Notes under the pieces: model-generated
Seen by the model: the letters and a program-made list of their open reading frames with translations, nothing else
Databases searched by the model: none
What the model was told of the DNA's origin: nothing
DNA from: Paenibacillus_E sp052115445
GTDB taxonomy: Bacteria > Bacillota > Bacilli > Paenibacillales > NBRC-103111
Direction of reading: 5' to 3'
DNA: 64,000 nucleotides
Assembly (NCBI RefSeq): GCF_052115445.1
Contig: NZ_JBFRGR010000002.1
Coordinates: forward strand, 558,001-622,000
Program-made: the position numbers and the translations under genes
Shown: positions 33,863 to 41,900 of the stretch, piece by piece
Numbering within the stretch: position 1 is the stretch's first letter
How the letters are laid out: every line of letters starts with the position of its first letter

Positions 33863-35800
33863 TTATAACAAATTATGTAATTTATTTACTGCTTGCGTAC
33901 GATTCTCCACATTCAGCTTTGAATAAATGATGGACACGTAGTTTTTTATCGTACTTTCCGAAAAATGCATCTTCAGCGCAATCTCTTTATATTTAAACCC
34001 GTCCGAAAGAAACCGGACGATTTCCATCTCTTTCTCGGTTAGCCCATATACCGGATTGCTTTCTTCCGGCTCCTCCCGTGCGTCTTGAAGAGTCGGAGTA
34101 TGTTTTTGACGGGTATCGACCAGCAGCTTGGCGGTTTCCATAGAGATCAACGAACCTCCGCTGTTTACAATCCGAACAGCTTCGGCCAAATGCTTAGGTT
34201 GAACGCTTTTCAGCAGATAACCCTCAGCACCGAGCGAGATCGCTTCCGCTGCATTATCGGTATCCTGAAACGTAGTCAATATGATTACTTTGACATCAGG
34301 CCAACGCTGTTTGATGATGCTCGTCGCCTTAATTCCATTCATCTCCGGCATATGAATGTCCATTAAGATGACATCCGGCGCTTCTATCTCGCACATTTCT
34401 ATCAGGGCAAGTCCGTTCCCAGCCACGCCAATAACCTGCAAATCCAGTTCCATATCGAGCAAAATGCGGAAGCTTTCTGCAATTAGCTCCTGGTCCTCCG
34501 CAAGGAGAAGCCTAATATTTGTCATGTTGCCACGTTTTTTTACCGGAATCTCACACTTTACCCAGACACCACCATTGAAATCTGAAGTGATTTCAACCTT
34601 ACCTAACGCGGCTGATATCCTTTCCTTCATCGTCTGGATCCCGAAACCTTGCTGAAGCTTTTCTTTGGTAGCCCCAATACCATTATCCTTGACTTCGAGG
34701 TGGATCTTATCGGCTAGGTAACGAAGTTGGATTTGGATCCTGTTCGCACGTGCATGGCGAACAGCGTTCGTAAGCGCCTCTTGCACGCATCGCAAAAGTG
34801 CAAGATGCTGTGCCTGCGAAAGTGGATAGACGACGCCTTCTGTAAGATACTCCACCTCGATTCCCGTATTTATGGAGAGCTCGCTACCCAACTGACTGAT
34901 CTGGTCAAACAGTGATTCCTGAAGACCGAAGTTATCTGCATTGTGAACATGATCGCGTATATCCTCCAAGCCTCTTCTCGCGAAATCTAGCAGCTTATCC
35001 AAACGCTCTGTTTGTTTTTCCGCCCCTTGAAGATATAGGTCCATCTCCCGTTTTGTCAACTCAAGTCCCGCAATCATGGAAGTCAGCGTATGACCAATCG
35101 TGTCATGGAGTTCTCGCGAAATTCGGTTACGTTCTTCGACGATCGTAAGCTGCTCCACTTGCTTCGAATATTCGGTTAACGCGCGGTTCTGTTCATGGAT
35201 AAGCAGCATCTGATTCTCATTGTCCCGCAACAGTTCACTCATTTGTTTATTATGATCGATGAACTGATGGAATCTGTTGCCGATCTTGGTTACTCCCCAC
35301 AAAACAACGGTTGTCTGCAGGACGATCACAATCGAACCGTTCACCGTTGCACCATCCATTTGTGGAAAGAAAAGATCTTTTCTGAAAATGAAGCCGAGCG
35401 CTGTAAAGATAGCAGTTGTCATCCCTGTATATATAATTAGCTGCCCATTAAGGTAAACAAGCGCGAGGGCTAGATTAATATACATAATTTGAAAGATCAG
35501 CGAGTTATCGTTGAATGCCCACAGCTGGTACATCGAAAAGAGAAGCATCCCCGTCATAAAAACATACTTATAATTCTTTTCAATAGAGGGTACGAATAAT
35601 AACGAAAGCATAATACCAAAAAAAACGAGAATAATGAGTATAAATTGGCCATTGATCGAATTAAATAAGGAATAATGCGTAGCGATGTTCAATTCAGCCA
35701 TTATAAAAATAGGCCCACATAGCAAAAAAAAGAGCAGTCTATTTTTTTGCACGTCAAGCTCCAAATTTGTGAAACAGGTTTCTTTCAGCCAGCTAACCAT
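33863..35800 (-). CDS. Histidine kinase fused to a NarL-type response regulator
   Basis: 645 residues in one frame. Residues about 20-190 form five or six membrane segments. Then comes a coiled coil, a HisKA_3 domain with phospho-His in 'RISRELHDTIGHTLTSM' (about 232), and an HATPase domain ('CVQEALTNAVRHARANRIQI', 'KDNGIGATKEKLQQGFGIQT'). With only a short 'PVKKRGN' joint, residue about 426 starts a complete receiver ('LLLAEDQELIAESF', Asp in 'DVILMDIHMPEMNG', Lys in 'YLLKSV') and a LuxR helix-turn-helix ('LTEKEMEIVRFLSDGFKYKE'). Normally these are two genes. An ATG at 34525 marks the receiver start, so a separate regulator may also be made, though no good ribosome site precedes it. Start ATG 35800 follows AAGGAGG. 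Possible targets are the membrane genes downstream. Confidence 0.85.
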   Translation of the reverse strand: MVSWLKETCFTNLELDVQKNRLLFFLLCGPIFIMAELNIATHYSLFNSINGQFILIILVFFGIMLSLLFVPSIEKNYKYVFMTGMLLFSMYQLWAFNDNSLIFQIMYINLALALVYLNGQLIIYTGMTTAIFTALGFIFRKDLFFPQMDGATVNGSIVIVLQTTVVLWGVTKIGNRFHQFIDHNKQMSELLRDNENQMLLIHEQNRALTEYSKQVEQLTIVEERNRISRELHDTIGHTLTSMIAGLELTKREMDLYLQGAEKQTERLDKLLDFARRGLEDIRDHVHNADNFGLQESLFDQISQLGSELSINTGIEVEYLTEGVVYPLSQAQHLALLRCVQEALTNAVRHARANRIQIQLRYLADKIHLEVKDNGIGATKEKLQQGFGIQTMKERISAALGKVEITSDFNGGVWVKCEIPVKKRGNMTNIRLLLAEDQELIAESFRILLDMELDLQVIGVAGNGLALIEMCEIEAPDVILMDIHMPEMNGIKATSIIKQRWPDVKVIILTTFQDTDNAAEAISLGAEGYLLKSVQPKHLAEAVRIVNSGGSLISMETAKLLVDTRQKHTPTLQDAREEPEESNPVYGLTEKEMEIVRFLSDGFKYKEIALKMHFSESTIKNYVSIIYSKLNVENRTQAVNKLHNLL

Positions 35801-35932
35801 TAAGAGGAAATTCCTCCTTGAATAAGGGAATGTTTGAAAGCTCACACAAATGAATTCGCATGATTCCTGGATCGTCTCCACTACTATAAAGAAGTAATCC
35901 AAGCGTAATCCGCATTTCCTGCGGGATGGTTT

Positions 35933-36094
35933 TTATCCAACAAGCAGACGAATGCCTTCGTGATTAATAATTTGACTAGCATTGTGATCCTGATCATGGA
36001 GGCTGCCACATCCTGTACATGTCCATACCCTTAAGAAATGATGTTTCACATCCGAATTACGGGGTTCCACACCATGACAAGTGTTCTCTGCTGT
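35933..36094 (-). pseudogene. TnpB (IS200/IS605) C-terminal zinc-ribbon relic
   Basis: The frame closing at TAA 35933 reads 'VWTCTGCGSLHDQDHNASQI' then 'INHEGIRLLVG'. This is the last part of TnpB/OrfB proteins: the second CxxC of the zinc ribbon, the DxDxNA block (here HDQDHNA) and the final 'NI..EG.'. Only about 45 codons remain and a stop closes the frame upstream. No second end of an element is visible. Confidence 0.75.
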
Positions 36095-36151
36095 TCATTA
36101 AACAATACCATACTAATTCACCATCGAATAGTGCCATTCCTCTAGTTTACT

Positions 36152-36293
36152 GCCGAGGGTGTCAATCAACGAAATCTCATTCCCCCTCTTTGTCCGTTCC
36201 GATCGGATCATGCAAGGACATCTTTCCGAGTTTTCTTCAACGAACGCAGATGCATCAAGATCTCATTCTCAATACAACGCGCCGCAAAAGTTA
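36152..36293 (-). pseudogene. sigK: Fragment of a sporulation sigma factor gene (sigK-like)
   Basis: The minus strand reads 'TFAARCIENEILMHLRSLKK' then 'TRKDV' in one frame, 'LHDPIGTDKEG' in another after the loss of two bases, and 'NEISLIDTLGS' after one extra G. This closely follows the central part of SigK ('AARCIENEIL', 'DVSLHDPIG.DKEGNEISLID'). Nothing before or after it continues the gene. Two frameshifts and missing ends make it a relic. It lies 60 bases upstream of the TnpB relic. Confidence 0.8.
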
Positions 36294-36384
36294 GGGCTTT
36301 TGAGAACAATCCGTTGCAATCTTCGACTAGAAGACATTAAAACCCGATATATATTCAATACTAATTAAATAACCCCGTAGAAAT

Positions 36385-36420
36385 TAAAAAAGTGAATGTT
36401 CACAAAAGTGAACATCCACT
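36385..36420 (-). terminator. Terminator of the purine salvage operon
   Basis: Arms 36391-36403 and 36408-36420 (13 bp, one mismatch, loop AAAA), with six T following on the minus strand. It lies 21 bases after the adenine deaminase stop. Confidence 0.88.
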
Positions 36421-36440
36421 AACGATTTTTATTTTCTTGA

Positions 36441-38159
36441 TTATTTGCTCTCTTGAATAACAAGTGGGACTACCTTGCCCTGATTCACATCAATTAAACC
36501 GAAGTCCGTAATTTTCAAAGCCGGACTTACCGGTAGGGAGTGCGTACTGATGGACATGATGGGATTATAGTGCTGGTAACCCAGCGATTCCATAGCTTTG
36601 CGGAGCTGTTCAACTTCCATGGCTACCTGCTCCAGCGGCTCTTCCGTTAAGATGCCGCCCACTGGCAGCCTGAGGTTCGCGATCACTTTGCCGTCTTCCA
36701 CGACGCTGAAACCGCCTTGATTGTTAATCACTTCGTTAGCGGCAAGCTGCATATCGCCGGGATTGTGCCCGACAACGAGCAAGTTATGATTGTCGTGAGA
36801 GTACGTCGTCGCGATGGCTCCCCGCTTGATCGTATCGCCGCCAATCAACCCGTAGGCGCGATTGCCATTCTTCCCGTAGCGTTCGAAAGTAGCAATGAGC
36901 GCGCTGCCGCTTTCCTGCCATAGCAGCTTCCCTTGCTGAACTTTAACCTGCGCGTGCTGTTCTTCTGTGAATGTAGAACCATCCTTCACCATCATCTTGC
37001 GGCACGTATAAACATCGTCAGCTTCTTCAATACTGACTTCAAAATCCGCTTCCTTTAAAGGCGCCATCTGCACGCTTTGATAATAATGCGCCGGGAAAGC
37101 CGGAGGCTTGATGATTGGCGTATAAGCCTCTTCCACATCGTAAACTTTACGTCCCGCCTTGAAAACCTGCTCAATCGTTAGCTGTTCTAGATTGGAAAGC
37201 AGCAGGAAATCGCCTATCTTGCCAGGGGAGATTACCCCGCGGTCATACATCCGCATCCGCTTGGCTGGAGAGAGTGTGCTGGCATAAATGGCCTGCTCGG
37301 GCTTCATACCCATGCCGATTGCTTTGCGCACAATATGATTCAAGTGCCCGCGGCGCTGGAAGGAGTCAGCCATCACATCATCGGTAACGAAACAGTAATG
37401 CTCGGATACATCATGCTGGATTAAATAGGCCATGACTTCATCCGTCATTGATTTCTCTTGAATTTCGATGAACATGCCCGCAGCGATCCGGGCTTCCATG
37501 CCCTCAATCGACTGATGCGTATGATCCGAATCGACCCCGCTGTAAATCATCCTGTGCAGGTCCAAATCCAACAGCTTTGGCACATGCCCTTCAATAATGA
37601 GATGCGGATAGTTGGCACGGACATGGTTGATGATTTGATTTGTTTTGCAATCGGGGTCTGTGATAACATCAACGAAATTCATGATTTCACCCAGACAGAT
37701 GATCCGCTCCGTACGTAACAGCTCGTCCAAATCGGCGATATGAATCTCGCCGCCTGTCGTTTCCATGGATGTCGCTGGAACCGAGCTCGGGATCGCATAG
37801 AACATGTCCGCGACAGTATCCTGACTTGCTTTCATAAACTGCTTGACTCCATCCAGTCCGAAGACGTTGGCAATCTCGTGAGGTTCGGGCACAATGGTTG
37901 TGACCCCATTACGGATGAGTCCGTAGGAGAACGTCTCTGGTGTCACCATCGTGCTTTCAATATGCAAATGGATATCGATAAGACCGGGAATCATGTAACG
38001 GCCGTTTCCGTCCAAACGCTCCGCGGCTTCGAAACTTTCCGATCCTCTTTTGCCAATATATAGAAATTTACCGTCCAGTATGGCTGCATTGCCATGGATA
38101 AATGTTTTAAAATAACTGTTATAAATATGAACATTTTCAATCAGTACATCAATGCGCAT
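36441..38159 (-). CDS. ade: Adenine deaminase
   Basis: 572 residues, cytoplasmic, converting adenine to hypoxanthine and ammonia. Metal ligands of the amidohydrolase fold are visible: 'GLIDIHLHIESTMVTP' (HxH and the ES), 'IIEGHVPKL' and 'SGVDSDHTHQSIEG'. The C-terminal domain has 'GGDTIKRGAIATTYSHDNHN' and 'GGFSVVEDGKV', both usual in Ade. Length fits the family (about 570-600). GGAGGT stands about 8 bases before the ATG. It is the last gene of an operon with a nucleoside hydrolase and an ABC importer, 21 bases after the ATPase gene, so it would act on adenine released from imported nucleosides. Close paralogues with other substrates exist; function is likely but not certain. Confidence 0.9.
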   Translation of the reverse strand: MRIDVLIENVHIYNSYFKTFIHGNAAILDGKFLYIGKRGSESFEAAERLDGNGRYMIPGLIDIHLHIESTMVTPETFSYGLIRNGVTTIVPEPHEIANVFGLDGVKQFMKASQDTVADMFYAIPSSVPATSMETTGGEIHIADLDELLRTERIICLGEIMNFVDVITDPDCKTNQIINHVRANYPHLIIEGHVPKLLDLDLHRMIYSGVDSDHTHQSIEGMEARIAAGMFIEIQEKSMTDEVMAYLIQHDVSEHYCFVTDDVMADSFQRRGHLNHIVRKAIGMGMKPEQAIYASTLSPAKRMRMYDRGVISPGKIGDFLLLSNLEQLTIEQVFKAGRKVYDVEEAYTPIIKPPAFPAHYYQSVQMAPLKEADFEVSIEEADDVYTCRKMMVKDGSTFTEEQHAQVKVQQGKLLWQESGSALIATFERYGKNGNRAYGLIGGDTIKRGAIATTYSHDNHNLLVVGHNPGDMQLAANEVINNQGGFSVVEDGKVIANLRLPVGGILTEEPLEQVAMEVEQLRKAMESLGYQHYNPIMSISTHSLPVSPALKITDFGLIDVNQGKVVPLVIQESK

Positions 38160-38180
38160 CTGTCTTCACCTCCAAGTCCA

Positions 38181-39242
38181 CTACTCAACGATTACTAATT
38201 TCTCACCTGGAAAATGAAGCCGAACCTCTTGCCCATTCGCGTAAGGAAGCTCCATCTCTTTATTCACGGTGAAGGAACCAAGTTCCGTTTCAATCACATA
38301 CTGATAGCTTCGCCCGAGGAACGTGCTAACCTTGACGCGGCCGTTCACGCGATTAGCCCCTGCCTCAAGCTCATCCAGGGTTCCCATCACGACATCGTCC
38401 GGACGAATAGCTCCTTGCTTGCCTTGCTGTTCGCCTTTACTCGCATGCTTGGTTACAGCGAACATATAATTTTTCACCTTGAGGGCAATCTCTTCACTGC
38501 TATCAAATCGTGACTCGAAGGTGATAAAATTCGTAAACCCGATAAACCGCGCCACGAACTCCGTCTTCGGATATTTGAATATCGTCGCCGGGGCGCCTAG
38601 CTGCTCGATAATCCCTTTATTCATGATCGCTACTTTATCGGAGATCGAGAAGCACTCTTCCTGATCATGCGATACATATACCGTCGTAATGCCCAGCTCC
38701 TGCTGGATACGGCGGATCTCCACCCGCATGTTGACGCGCAGATTCGCATCCAAATTGCTCAGCGGCTCGTCGAAGAGCAGCAGTTCCGGCTCGATGACGA
38801 GCGCCCGCGCAATCGCGACGCGCTGTCTTTGACCGCCCGACAGCTCTTTAGGGTAACGCTTCTCGAAGCCGGATAAGCTGACGACATCGAGAATGTGACG
38901 CACACGGCGATCCAGCTCCGCCCCACTCACTTTGCGCAAGCGTAGGCCGAAAGCCACATTATCGTAAATCGACAAATGAGGGAATAGCGCATAGCTCTGG
39001 AAAACGAAGCCAAAATTGCGTTTATTCACAGGAACACGCGTATAATCTTTTCCATTCAAAGAGAAAGTGCCTGATTTCGCCTCGATGAATCCTGCTATAA
39101 GCCGCAAGGTCGTCGTTTTCCCGCATCCGCTAGGACCAAGCAGCGAGATCAAGCTTCCTTTTTCAACACTTAGGTTAAAATCCTGCAGAATATAGTGCTG
39201 GTCATAGGCAACCGAAATTTTTTCCAGTGATAGCAATGCCAT
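38181..39242 (-). CDS. ABC importer ATPase, PotA/FbpC type
   Basis: 353 residues. Walker A 'LLGPSGCGKTTTLRLIAG', Q-loop 'FVFQSYALFPHLSIYDN', signature 'LSGGQRQRVAIARAL', Walker B 'LLLFDEPLSNLD' and H-loop 'YVSHDQEEC' are all intact, followed by a TOBE-type C-terminal domain (about 240-350). It powers the importer formed by the two PotB/PotC-like permeases. GGAGG lies 9 bases before the ATG. It is 15 bases after the PotC-like gene. It is the only importer ATPase in the window; the three CUT1 systems have none. Confidence 0.92.
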   Translation of the reverse strand: MALLSLEKISVAYDQHYILQDFNLSVEKGSLISLLGPSGCGKTTTLRLIAGFIEAKSGTFSLNGKDYTRVPVNKRNFGFVFQSYALFPHLSIYDNVAFGLRLRKVSGAELDRRVRHILDVVSLSGFEKRYPKELSGGQRQRVAIARALVIEPELLLFDEPLSNLDANLRVNMRVEIRRIQQELGITTVYVSHDQEECFSISDKVAIMNKGIIEQLGAPATIFKYPKTEFVARFIGFTNFITFESRFDSSEEIALKVKNYMFAVTKHASKGEQQGKQGAIRPDDVVMGTLDELEAGANRVNGRVKVSTFLGRSYQYVIETELGSFTVNKEMELPYANGQEVRLHFPGEKLVIVE

Positions 39243-39257
39243 GAATACAAGCCTCCG

Positions 39258-40046
39258 TTATCGTTTGGTGAAATAGGATAAACCCATCAACCGTTCAATG
39301 ATGAACATAAGTACAGCTGTGAACAGCATCAGCAGTACAGAAATAGCAGCAATTGTCGGATCAAAATGATTCTCCACATAAGTCAGCATCTGAATAGGCA
39401 GTGTACTGACCCCAGGCCCCGTCATAAAGACTGAAATATCCACATTATTAAAAGATTCCAAGAATGCAATCAAAATTGCCGCAATAATCCCGGATTTGAT
39501 ATTTGGCAGTACGACTTTAAAGAAGGTCTTCAAGTGGCTGCTGCCCAAGCTTAACGCGGCTTCTTCAATCGCAAAATCGAAATTCGATAAGCTAGAAGCA
39601 ATTACTCGAATGATAAAAGGCAGCATGATGACTGTATGTCCAACCAGCAAGGCCGCATATATCGGTAGGTGGTACACCACGATCAGGTACTTGAGCATCG
39701 TAAAACCAAGTACAATACCAGGAATTAGCACCGGGGAAATGAAGATCGCATTGAGCGTTTCCTTCCCTTTGAACGCAAATCGGCTTAATGCGTAAGCGGC
39801 AGGAATCCCCAGCAGCAGCGCAAATAAATTACCGAGCAGCGATACGATGATGGAAGTGCTGAACGTCGACATGAACATCTTGACGTCCAGGATGTTACGG
39901 TACCATTTTAAAGAGAAGCCTGTCGGCGGGAATTTCAAGATACTCCCTGGCTCAAAAGATGCAAATGCAATGATGACGAGCGGCCCGAGCAAAAATAGAT
40001 AGACAAGAAGCGTAAATACGGCCAGCCCTCGGTTCTTCTCCCGCAT
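39258..40046 (-). CDS. ABC importer permease, PotC type
   Basis: 262 residues, six membrane segments, starting 'AVFTLLVYLFLLGPLVIIAF'. 'SFEPGSILKFPPTGFSLKWY' and the EAA loop 'FAIEEAALSLGSSHLKTF' are typical of PotC/spermidine-type inner-membrane permeases. AAGGGG lies 7 bases before the ATG. It begins 4 bases after the stop of the PotB-like gene. Confidence 0.9.
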   Translation of the reverse strand: MREKNRGLAVFTLLVYLFLLGPLVIIAFASFEPGSILKFPPTGFSLKWYRNILDVKMFMSTFSTSIIVSLLGNLFALLLGIPAAYALSRFAFKGKETLNAIFISPVLIPGIVLGFTMLKYLIVVYHLPIYAALLVGHTVIMLPFIIRVIASSLSNFDFAIEEAALSLGSSHLKTFFKVVLPNIKSGIIAAILIAFLESFNNVDISVFMTGPGVSTLPIQMLTYVENHFDPTIAAISVLLMLFTAVLMFIIERLMGLSYFTKR

Positions 40047-40050
40047 ATTT

Positions 40051-40872
40051 CTACCCCTTCGGATTTAATTTAACAGCCAGTTTGTTCATCAGTGCGATGA
40101 CCACAAAAGTAATCACAATCATAATTACCGCAATAACGGAGGCGAGATACCAATCATTCAGCGTAATCGCGTTCTGATATAGGAATGTGGAGATAACACG
40201 CTGCTTGCCTCCGAGCAAAGCCGGTGTCGTATAGGCCGTCAGACTGCCCACGAAGACTAGAATACTTCCTATGATTAATCCGGGTACGCTAAGCGGCACG
40301 ATGACTTTGACGAAAGCTTTGAAGCGACCCGCTCCCAAGCTTTCCGCCGCTTTCAGCAGATCCGGATCTATATTCTCAAGAACACCTACCAAGGTAATAA
40401 TAATAAGCGGCAGGAATAAATGGACCAGACCGATCATCATCGCAGCAGGCGTGTACAAGATATCGAGCGGCTCCTTGATCAAGCCAATAGCGATCAGCGC
40501 ATTATTCAGCAGCCCCTTTTTGCCCAAAATAATCATCCAACTGAATGACCTAACAACAGAGCTGGTGAGCAGCGGAAAAATCGCTAAGGCAAGCAGAATC
40601 GCCTTCTGCCTTGGGCTTTGCTTGGAGATGAAATAGGCAACCGGGAAGCCCACCACGATGCATAGCAAGGTTGTGACCACACTAACACGCAGGGTTGTCC
40701 ATAAAATTTTCAGAAAGTAGGGGTCCTTGAAGAAACTCCAGTAACCGGCTAATGTGAAGCTGCCTTTATTGAAAAAGGTTGAACCTATCGTAAGAAGGAT
40801 CGGAACCACCATGAAAACCGTCAGGAACAGTAATCCAGGCAGCAATAGTAAATATAAATACGTTTTTTTCAT
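40051..40872 (-). CDS. ABC importer permease, PotB type
   Basis: 273 residues, six membrane segments beginning 'YLYLLLLPGLLFLTVFMVVP'. The EAA loop reads 'DPDLLKAAESLGAGRFKAF', as in PotB proteins. AGGAG lies 9 bases before the ATG. It follows the nucleoside hydrolase by 28 bases and pairs with the PotC-like protein. The usual polyamine role of the family is not supported here, because the operon encodes purine salvage enzymes. Confidence 0.9.
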   Translation of the reverse strand: MKKTYLYLLLLPGLLFLTVFMVVPILLTIGSTFFNKGSFTLAGYWSFFKDPYFLKILWTTLRVSVVTTLLCIVVGFPVAYFISKQSPRQKAILLALAIFPLLTSSVVRSFSWMIILGKKGLLNNALIAIGLIKEPLDILYTPAAMMIGLVHLFLPLIIITLVGVLENIDPDLLKAAESLGAGRFKAFVKVIVPLSVPGLIIGSILVFVGSLTAYTTPALLGGKQRVISTFLYQNAITLNDWYLASVIAVIMIVITFVVIALMNKLAVKLNPKG

Positions 40873-40899
40873 GTAGCTTTACTCCTGTTCCTGGGTTCG

Positions 40900-41832
40900 C
40901 TAGGCGCGCAATGCGCGGATAAATTGGTCTAGAAAAGCTTCGGCGGACACTTCCATACACACATGGACATTAGCAGGCTTAGCCAATCGGCTTTGGAAAT
41001 CACAGACCGTTTGCCCGTCGCACAGCTCACTTCGGGTTTCTATATCTACGTAATAATGGCGGGTGGTAACCAGATCTTTATTCAGCGCCACCCCGACTGC
41101 GAGCGGGTCGTGAAGGGCACAAGCCCGTACACCGTTGCGCTCTTGATAACGTTGCATGTAATCTGCTGTGCTTTCCTTGACATAGCGGCCAATCGGCGTA
41201 TCTCCGAGCGAGCGGATATGTTCTTCTGTCAGCAGCGCCTTCCGGGTCACATCCAAGCCTACGAGCGTTATGGCCGGGAATCCCGCATGCAGCACGATCT
41301 TTGCTGCTTCTGGATCGACGTACATGTTATACTCCGCTGTCGGCGTCACATTCCCGAAACCTTGGACAACGCCGCCCATTACAACTACTTCGCTGACCTG
41401 ATGAACCAAGTCCGGATATTTCATAACAGCCATGGCCAGATTCGTCAGCGGCGCGGTCATAATAAGCGTGACTTCACCTGTGTGCTGCTTCACTTGCTCA
41501 ATGATGAAATCGACTGCATGTCCTTCAGCCGCGTACATGTGAACCTGCATATCGCTTAAAGCTCCGCCAAGTCCGTCCTTGCCGTGAACGCGATGTTCAA
41601 AATAAGTTGTGCGCAGCAGAGGCTTATTCGCCCCTTTAATGACTGGAATCTGCTGCTCCATTCCCAGCAGCTGCAAGACTTTGCAGGTATTCAGGGTCGC
41701 TTGGTCAAGTGACACATTGCCGTTCACCGTAGTGATACCTAGCACTTCCATTTCCCCGCTGCCAACAGCCAGCAAAATGCCCAGCGCGTCGTCTACGCCT
41801 GTATCAACATCAAGGATGACCTTCTTTGTCAT
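40900..41832 (-). CDS. Inosine/uridine-preferring nucleoside hydrolase
   Basis: 310 residues, cytoplasmic, splitting ribonucleosides to base and ribose. The Ca site 'VILDVDTGVDDALGI' (D-x-D-x-G-x-D-D) stands at the N-terminus. 'LGITTVNGNVSLDQATLNT', 'VEKQHTGEVTLIMTAPLTNL'-like strand, 'VVMGGVVQGFGNVTPTAEYN' (substrate ribose contacts) and the late His of 'ACALHDPLAVGVAL' complete the active site. GGAAGGGGG precedes the ATG by about 7 bases. It lies between the binding lipoprotein and the permeases. With adenine deaminase in the same operon it suggests adenosine or related nucleosides as cargo. Confidence 0.9.
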   Translation of the reverse strand: MTKKVILDVDTGVDDALGILLAVGSGEMEVLGITTVNGNVSLDQATLNTCKVLQLLGMEQQIPVIKGANKPLLRTTYFEHRVHGKDGLGGALSDMQVHMYAAEGHAVDFIIEQVKQHTGEVTLIMTAPLTNLAMAVMKYPDLVHQVSEVVVMGGVVQGFGNVTPTAEYNMYVDPEAAKIVLHAGFPAITLVGLDVTRKALLTEEHIRSLGDTPIGRYVKESTADYMQRYQERNGVRACALHDPLAVGVALNKDLVTTRHYYVDIETRSELCDGQTVCDFQSRLAKPANVHVCMEVSAEAFLDQFIRALRA

Positions 41833-41858
41833 GATAAACCCCCTTCCATTTCATACAG

Positions 41859-41890
41859 ACAAGGGTATATCCACAATCATATACCCTTGT
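41859..41890. other. Perfect 12-bp hairpin after the binding-lipoprotein gene
   Basis: ACAAGGGTATAT (41859-41870) pairs with ATATACCCTTGT (41879-41890) over an 8-base loop. There is no T run on either side. Such hairpins after the binding-protein gene often protect that part of the mRNA, so the binding protein is made in excess over the membrane parts. Confidence 0.7.
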
Positions 41891-41900
41891 TCAATTTCAA

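Noticed and set aside
36019..36368. Plus-strand open frames in the gap before the adenine deaminase operon end
   Set aside because: The minus strand of the same bases reads TnpB and SigK fragments, so these plus-strand frames are shadows of relics.
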